64,000 bases of DNA, taken from Undaria pinnatifida (taxonomy: Eukaryota > Sar > Phaeophyceae > Laminariales > Alariaceae). The position numbers were made by a program, and so were the translations under genes. This document shows positions 60,471-64,000 of the stretch, in pieces. Under the pieces are notes generated by a model. The model saw only the letters and a list, made by a program, of their open reading frames with translations. It was not told the DNA's origin and ran no database searches. Location of the stretch: assembly GCA_012845835.1 (NCBI GenBank), contig JABAKD010000011.1:7316381-7380380 (forward strand), given 5' to 3'. Position 1 is the first letter of the stretch. Each line of letters begins with the position of its first letter.

Positions 60471-63400
60471 CCACGACCAACCGCTCTTCTCGAGATTAAC
60501 TTCTAACGTTTGGTCGATTGTTACTGTTGTTTAGTGATAATAAACGAAATATCAGTTTGTAGAATATGATGCCGGTAAATCACGTCGTGCGAGCACTATC
60601 TGTGTACTTAGCGTGGCTATTTTTAAATAACTTACAATGTATTAAAATAATTGCTATGATTTTCAGATTACGTAAAACCATTCAGAAATTTTTGAGAGCC
60701 GGTCGTGCGTGCGTGCGCGCGGTACCATGTCGTGATGGCGTGCTTACACTTACATACATACAGAATAAAATTGTTGTTGGTTTTGCGGCTGGTCGGTTGC
60801 GCCGAGCAGGATCGTGCCGAGCCGAGCCGAGCGAAGCCCGTCCGCGGTGTCTGTCTCGTTTTGGCGGGGAGGGATTCTGAACGCATATTACACGGCCACC
60901 TCCGCGTCACCCGGTCGGAGATCTGCTGCTTTATCCCCGTCCTCATTCCCCTCGTTTTCCGCTAGCGGGGGGGGGGGGGGGCGGGCGGAGTTGGAGGGTG
61001 GTCGGGGGAGGGGGGGGTGGAGTTGAAGGATGGTCGGGAGAGGGGCGAGGGGGTGGCATCCCCTTGCTTCTCCCTGCCTTATTAAATGGACCTACGCCAC
61101 CCATGCTCTCCACACCCACAAACCAGCGGGGGTGATGAGGCGACGGAGTCAAACTGCGGCGACTCTTTGATCGACAACGAAAATCAACTGACTGCAGGAC
61201 TCGCGCGTATTAATATCTGATATTTTCAACCAGGATTTTTGGACACTCTACAAACCAATAAACTGCCAAATAAATTGCCCGCAGATTTCCGGCTCTTCGA
61301 ATCGATTATCGTAGGAACAAAATGCCGTCTGGGGGTGGTGTGGTCGAGGTCCACGAGTTACGATCAGTTATGGGATGGAGAATCAGAAGCACTACTTGTA
61401 TACGAGTATAGCGTGGGTAATCACTGTTCGATCGGAGTCGACGAGGGAAGAAAGCTGCTGAATTATTCTCGCCATGAAAAAAAAACGCGCATACCGCACG
61501 TAGTGAGAAGAGGGAAGAATTTTTAGCTACTTAGTGACCCCGGGTTCGAATTACGTTATGAGATGAAGAATCAGCATGGACACTCTGTGTGTACTCTATA
61601 ATAATACCAGTATAATCGTAGTGATGACGTGGTTTGGTATCAAAGAAGACAACACACACGGCGGCAGTCTTGGCTGTTATTAATAGTAATGCCATTGATT
61701 GTTGACAAAGTTTCATGCGTGTGATACCAATATAAATAAAAAAGATCGACCGCCTGCCAGTAACTCCGCGATGATGCATAGCTCTGTTGTTGATATTCTC
61801 AAACGGTATGCCATGACATGATATCATTGATAAGGAGTATTTTTTCGAGACTACCACCAGATGTAGTGCAATCTACTACTAAATGAAGCCTTTGTCGTCC
61901 GCCGTCCGTAATGCAACTCTCCAACTCTCCACGTATCACATACATGTTACGCACATAGGCTTATGTATCATACGATACGCTTTCATCTCATAATGACTCA
62001 ACACCGGAGGCATTGCCGGAACTCAGGTCGGAAAAAATACCAAAAATAAGACAGGCTAGATGTCACCCTAGCTTGTGTGTACGAGTATATCACACAAAGA
62101 GAGCATCATCCTCATGAACACGCTCGAAGCTGAGGTTTCTCGGAGCTCAGCAAATGGCCAGAAAGTAGCGTTAGAACAGCATTATTAGCATATTATTAAT
62201 TTAATAATACAAAACCACCGCTAGTCCAAACACACAACAAACTGGTACAGAAGCAACAACGGGCCAGCGGGGGAAAAGACAACCCGAAAAACTCCAAAAA
62301 CAAAACAAAAAACGAAAAACAGGGCTCACCACGCCGGGTCCTCTCGAGAAGTTTTACGAGTTACATTGAAGAGTATAATGTTTTCGTTTTCATTCTTCGT
62401 TCTTCCTTCTTCCAGCGAGTGGGCAGGCACGTGTTCTACAGGCACGGTGGGTGAATAAAATATGAAGTTACTGCTCGTTTTAGCCGCCTCCCCTACGTTT
62501 ACTCGAGGAACCTAGAATTCTGAACCAAAAGAATAAATGTTTGTTACCTGATTTTCAAAAAGAAGGAAGCCTCGTACTACTATTAATACTGTAAGAATGC
62601 TAATTCGTGCACCCTTCCTCGTGTCACCGATCAACAGCGACAAGCCGATAACAAACACTACGTCGAATAGTCGAAAAGCATAAAAATAAAGGACAGTACC
62701 GCTACTACTAGTACTGTTGCTTAGCTCGACTTCTAGCTTCGCTTGGCATGATGGGTGCCCTACGATGCATCCGAATGAATGGTAAACAAATGTGACTATG
62801 GATAATACTATATATTGTATCCAAGGGGAGTCGCCGACCTATATCCTTAGTGAGGATACACACCCAGTAACACGCGCGATTGGTAACACACAGCTTGCAA
62901 AGCAAAGATGAGTTTCGACAAAATCTTCGATCTCACAGCTGGAGTGTATTTTTATTTTTATAAAATATGATATTAGTAGTTACCCCCGCGGAACAATGCG
63001 GGACGCCTTTCTTTTTTGTACCTGGTGGCATTAAATACTGAAAGGAAAAGGATAGGATAGTATGAACACTCAGTTCGTTTTATTTTTCTTTATTCCGGTT
63101 CGGGTTCCGCGGTTTTCGGTGCGATCGTCGATTTCAAGGATTTCAGTCCAACCCAGGTCTCTTCTCCTCTGACACCTCACGGCTCACGACTCTCACGACT
63201 CACCAGCACGACCCTACCCGAGCGGTTGAGAACGCTTCATGTGGCATGCATTCATATAATGCTATTATACATATAATATATTGTTGTTGTGTTTGGTTAG
63301 GTTTGCTCTTTATGCCCGCCCCATCCCCGTCGGGTTGCAGTGTCAGTCAACACTGCGGCACTACCGGTACTGCTGTTCCACCGCCGGAATGCAGAGGTTC

Positions 63401-63535
63401 TTCTTGCTGAACCAGTTCGCCCTTTCCCCTTTCTTCGTCCCTTTCTTTTTTATTTTTGTTTCCCTTTTGTTTTATTATTTCTCTGCTGTTTTTCTGTTTG
63501 GCTACCTTTGGGAGCTATTAATAATTATTGAAAGG
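60471..63535. other. No gene recognised; dispersed fragments
   Basis: G run at 60966-61015, SINE-like family 2 fragment at 61420-61600 (CTTAGTGACCCCGGGTTCGA), and a reversed CTCACAGCTG-family element at 62812-62965. The G-alpha P-loop exon was not found here. Confidence 0.45.
62812..62965 (-). mobile_element. CTCACAGCTG/TTTGCAAGCT family element
   Basis: AAGGGGAGTCGCCGACCTAT, ATCCTTAGTGAGGATACACA, ACACGCGCGATTGG, CAGCTTGCAAAGC, TTTCGACAAAATCTTCGATC, TCACAGCTGGAGTGTATTTT: a full module in reverse orientation, comparable with the right arm at 11290-11450. Confidence 0.8.
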
Positions 63536-63574
63536 ATGGCGTCGGTATGGACACCGCCGTCGAAGATACAGCGG
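63536..63574 (+). CDS. Possible first coding exon of a plus-strand gene
   Basis: ATGGCGTCGGTATGGACACC and following bases encode MASVWTPPSKIQR up to CAGCG|GTAAGTAG, an excellent donor. Upstream is a long T/C-rich tract, which could equally be an intron end. Nothing else supports a gene, and the product is unknown. Confidence 0.22.
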
Positions 63575-63629
63575 TAAGTAGAGGACAGGCAGACATCCGG
63601 GCATCCATGCCCCTAACCCTCTATTAAAA

Positions 63630-63965
63630 TAGAAGATGCATTCGAAACCCAGTTCGGGTGCTGCCCCGACGCCGGCTGGGTGCTGTCATGATCTACTTTG
63701 TTGCTGTGCTTTGCTTGATTGATTATACGATAGCTTTGTTTTTGTATTGGGTATAATACGGGCGCGATGACGACGGTATGTGCACCACTACCGACTTGTC
63801 GGAAACTGTGCGCCCCAGGTGATACACCATGAGTCAATGCTCCTACTCCAGCAGCTACTAGGTTGACTCGAAACCCATTATGGCTGCTGCTCCCAACGTT
63901 GGTTGGATGGCGTCATCTGCTTTGTTGCTGGTTGCTGACTACTGCTGTCTGTTGAGCTTTGTTTT
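63630..63965 (+). repeat. ~228-base repeat, two units
   Basis: ATTCGAAACCCAGTTCGGGT, GCTGCCCCGACGCCGGCTGG, TCTACTTTGTTGCTG at 63638 correspond to ACTCGAAACCCATTATGGCT, GCTGCTCCCAACGTTGGTTG, TCTGCTTTGTTGCTG at 63867. Confidence 0.7.
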
Positions 63966-64000
63966 TTACTTTTATCGTGCCGTCCTGTTTCCCTCTCTTT

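Overview
This is a nuclear window from a eukaryote whose genes have many short exons and very long introns. Three genes can be rebuilt exon by exon, with every joint I could test keeping reading frame and GT-AG borders. Two of them begin with a hydrophobic signal peptide, then a small-residue-Ala|Trp step, then a Ser/Pro/Arg-rich stretch. That is the two-part plastid address used in algae with a red-derived complex plastid (stramenopile ASAFAP-type motif). Together with a plastid-type nitrite/formate channel, a heterotrimeric G-alpha and kilobase introns, this suggests a photosynthetic stramenopile, possibly a brown alga. The lineage call is inference.

Layout. (1) 394-14241, minus strand: 5' part (7 exons, about 370 residues) of a proton-translocating NAD(P) transhydrogenase (NNT/PntA-like); the rest lies left of the window. 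(2) 14242-14703: a 462-base head-to-head promoter interval. (3) 14704-23364, plus strand: a complete 7-exon, 316-residue FNT-family transporter with a plastid presequence, probably a nitrite channel of the NAR1 type. (4) 23365-37445: gene-poor, made largely of different tandem and palindromic repeats. (5) 37446-55212, minus strand: five exons of a heterotrimeric G-protein alpha subunit spread over nearly 18 kb; the P-loop exon, the switch I exon and the last exon were not found. (6) 55213-64000: dispersed elements, palindromes and simple repeats, with one weak candidate first exon at 63536-63574.

The most striking property is how the introns are built. All three genes carry decayed partial copies of their own exons in the neighbouring intron. 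In every case copies that include the 3' splice site lie upstream of the intact exon, and copies that include the 5' splice site lie downstream. This is what tandem duplication across an exon-intron border would leave if only products with an intact exon survive. Other introns have C-rich simple repeats ending at the 3' splice site. Separately, a palindromic 9-mer, TACCWGGTA, occurs about 22 times by my manual count where about 0.5 is expected.

Functionally, the divergent pair could link nitrite entry into the plastid with NADPH supply, both from one promoter region. The G-alpha has clear switch II and NKKD motifs but a diverged TCAT (G5) motif.
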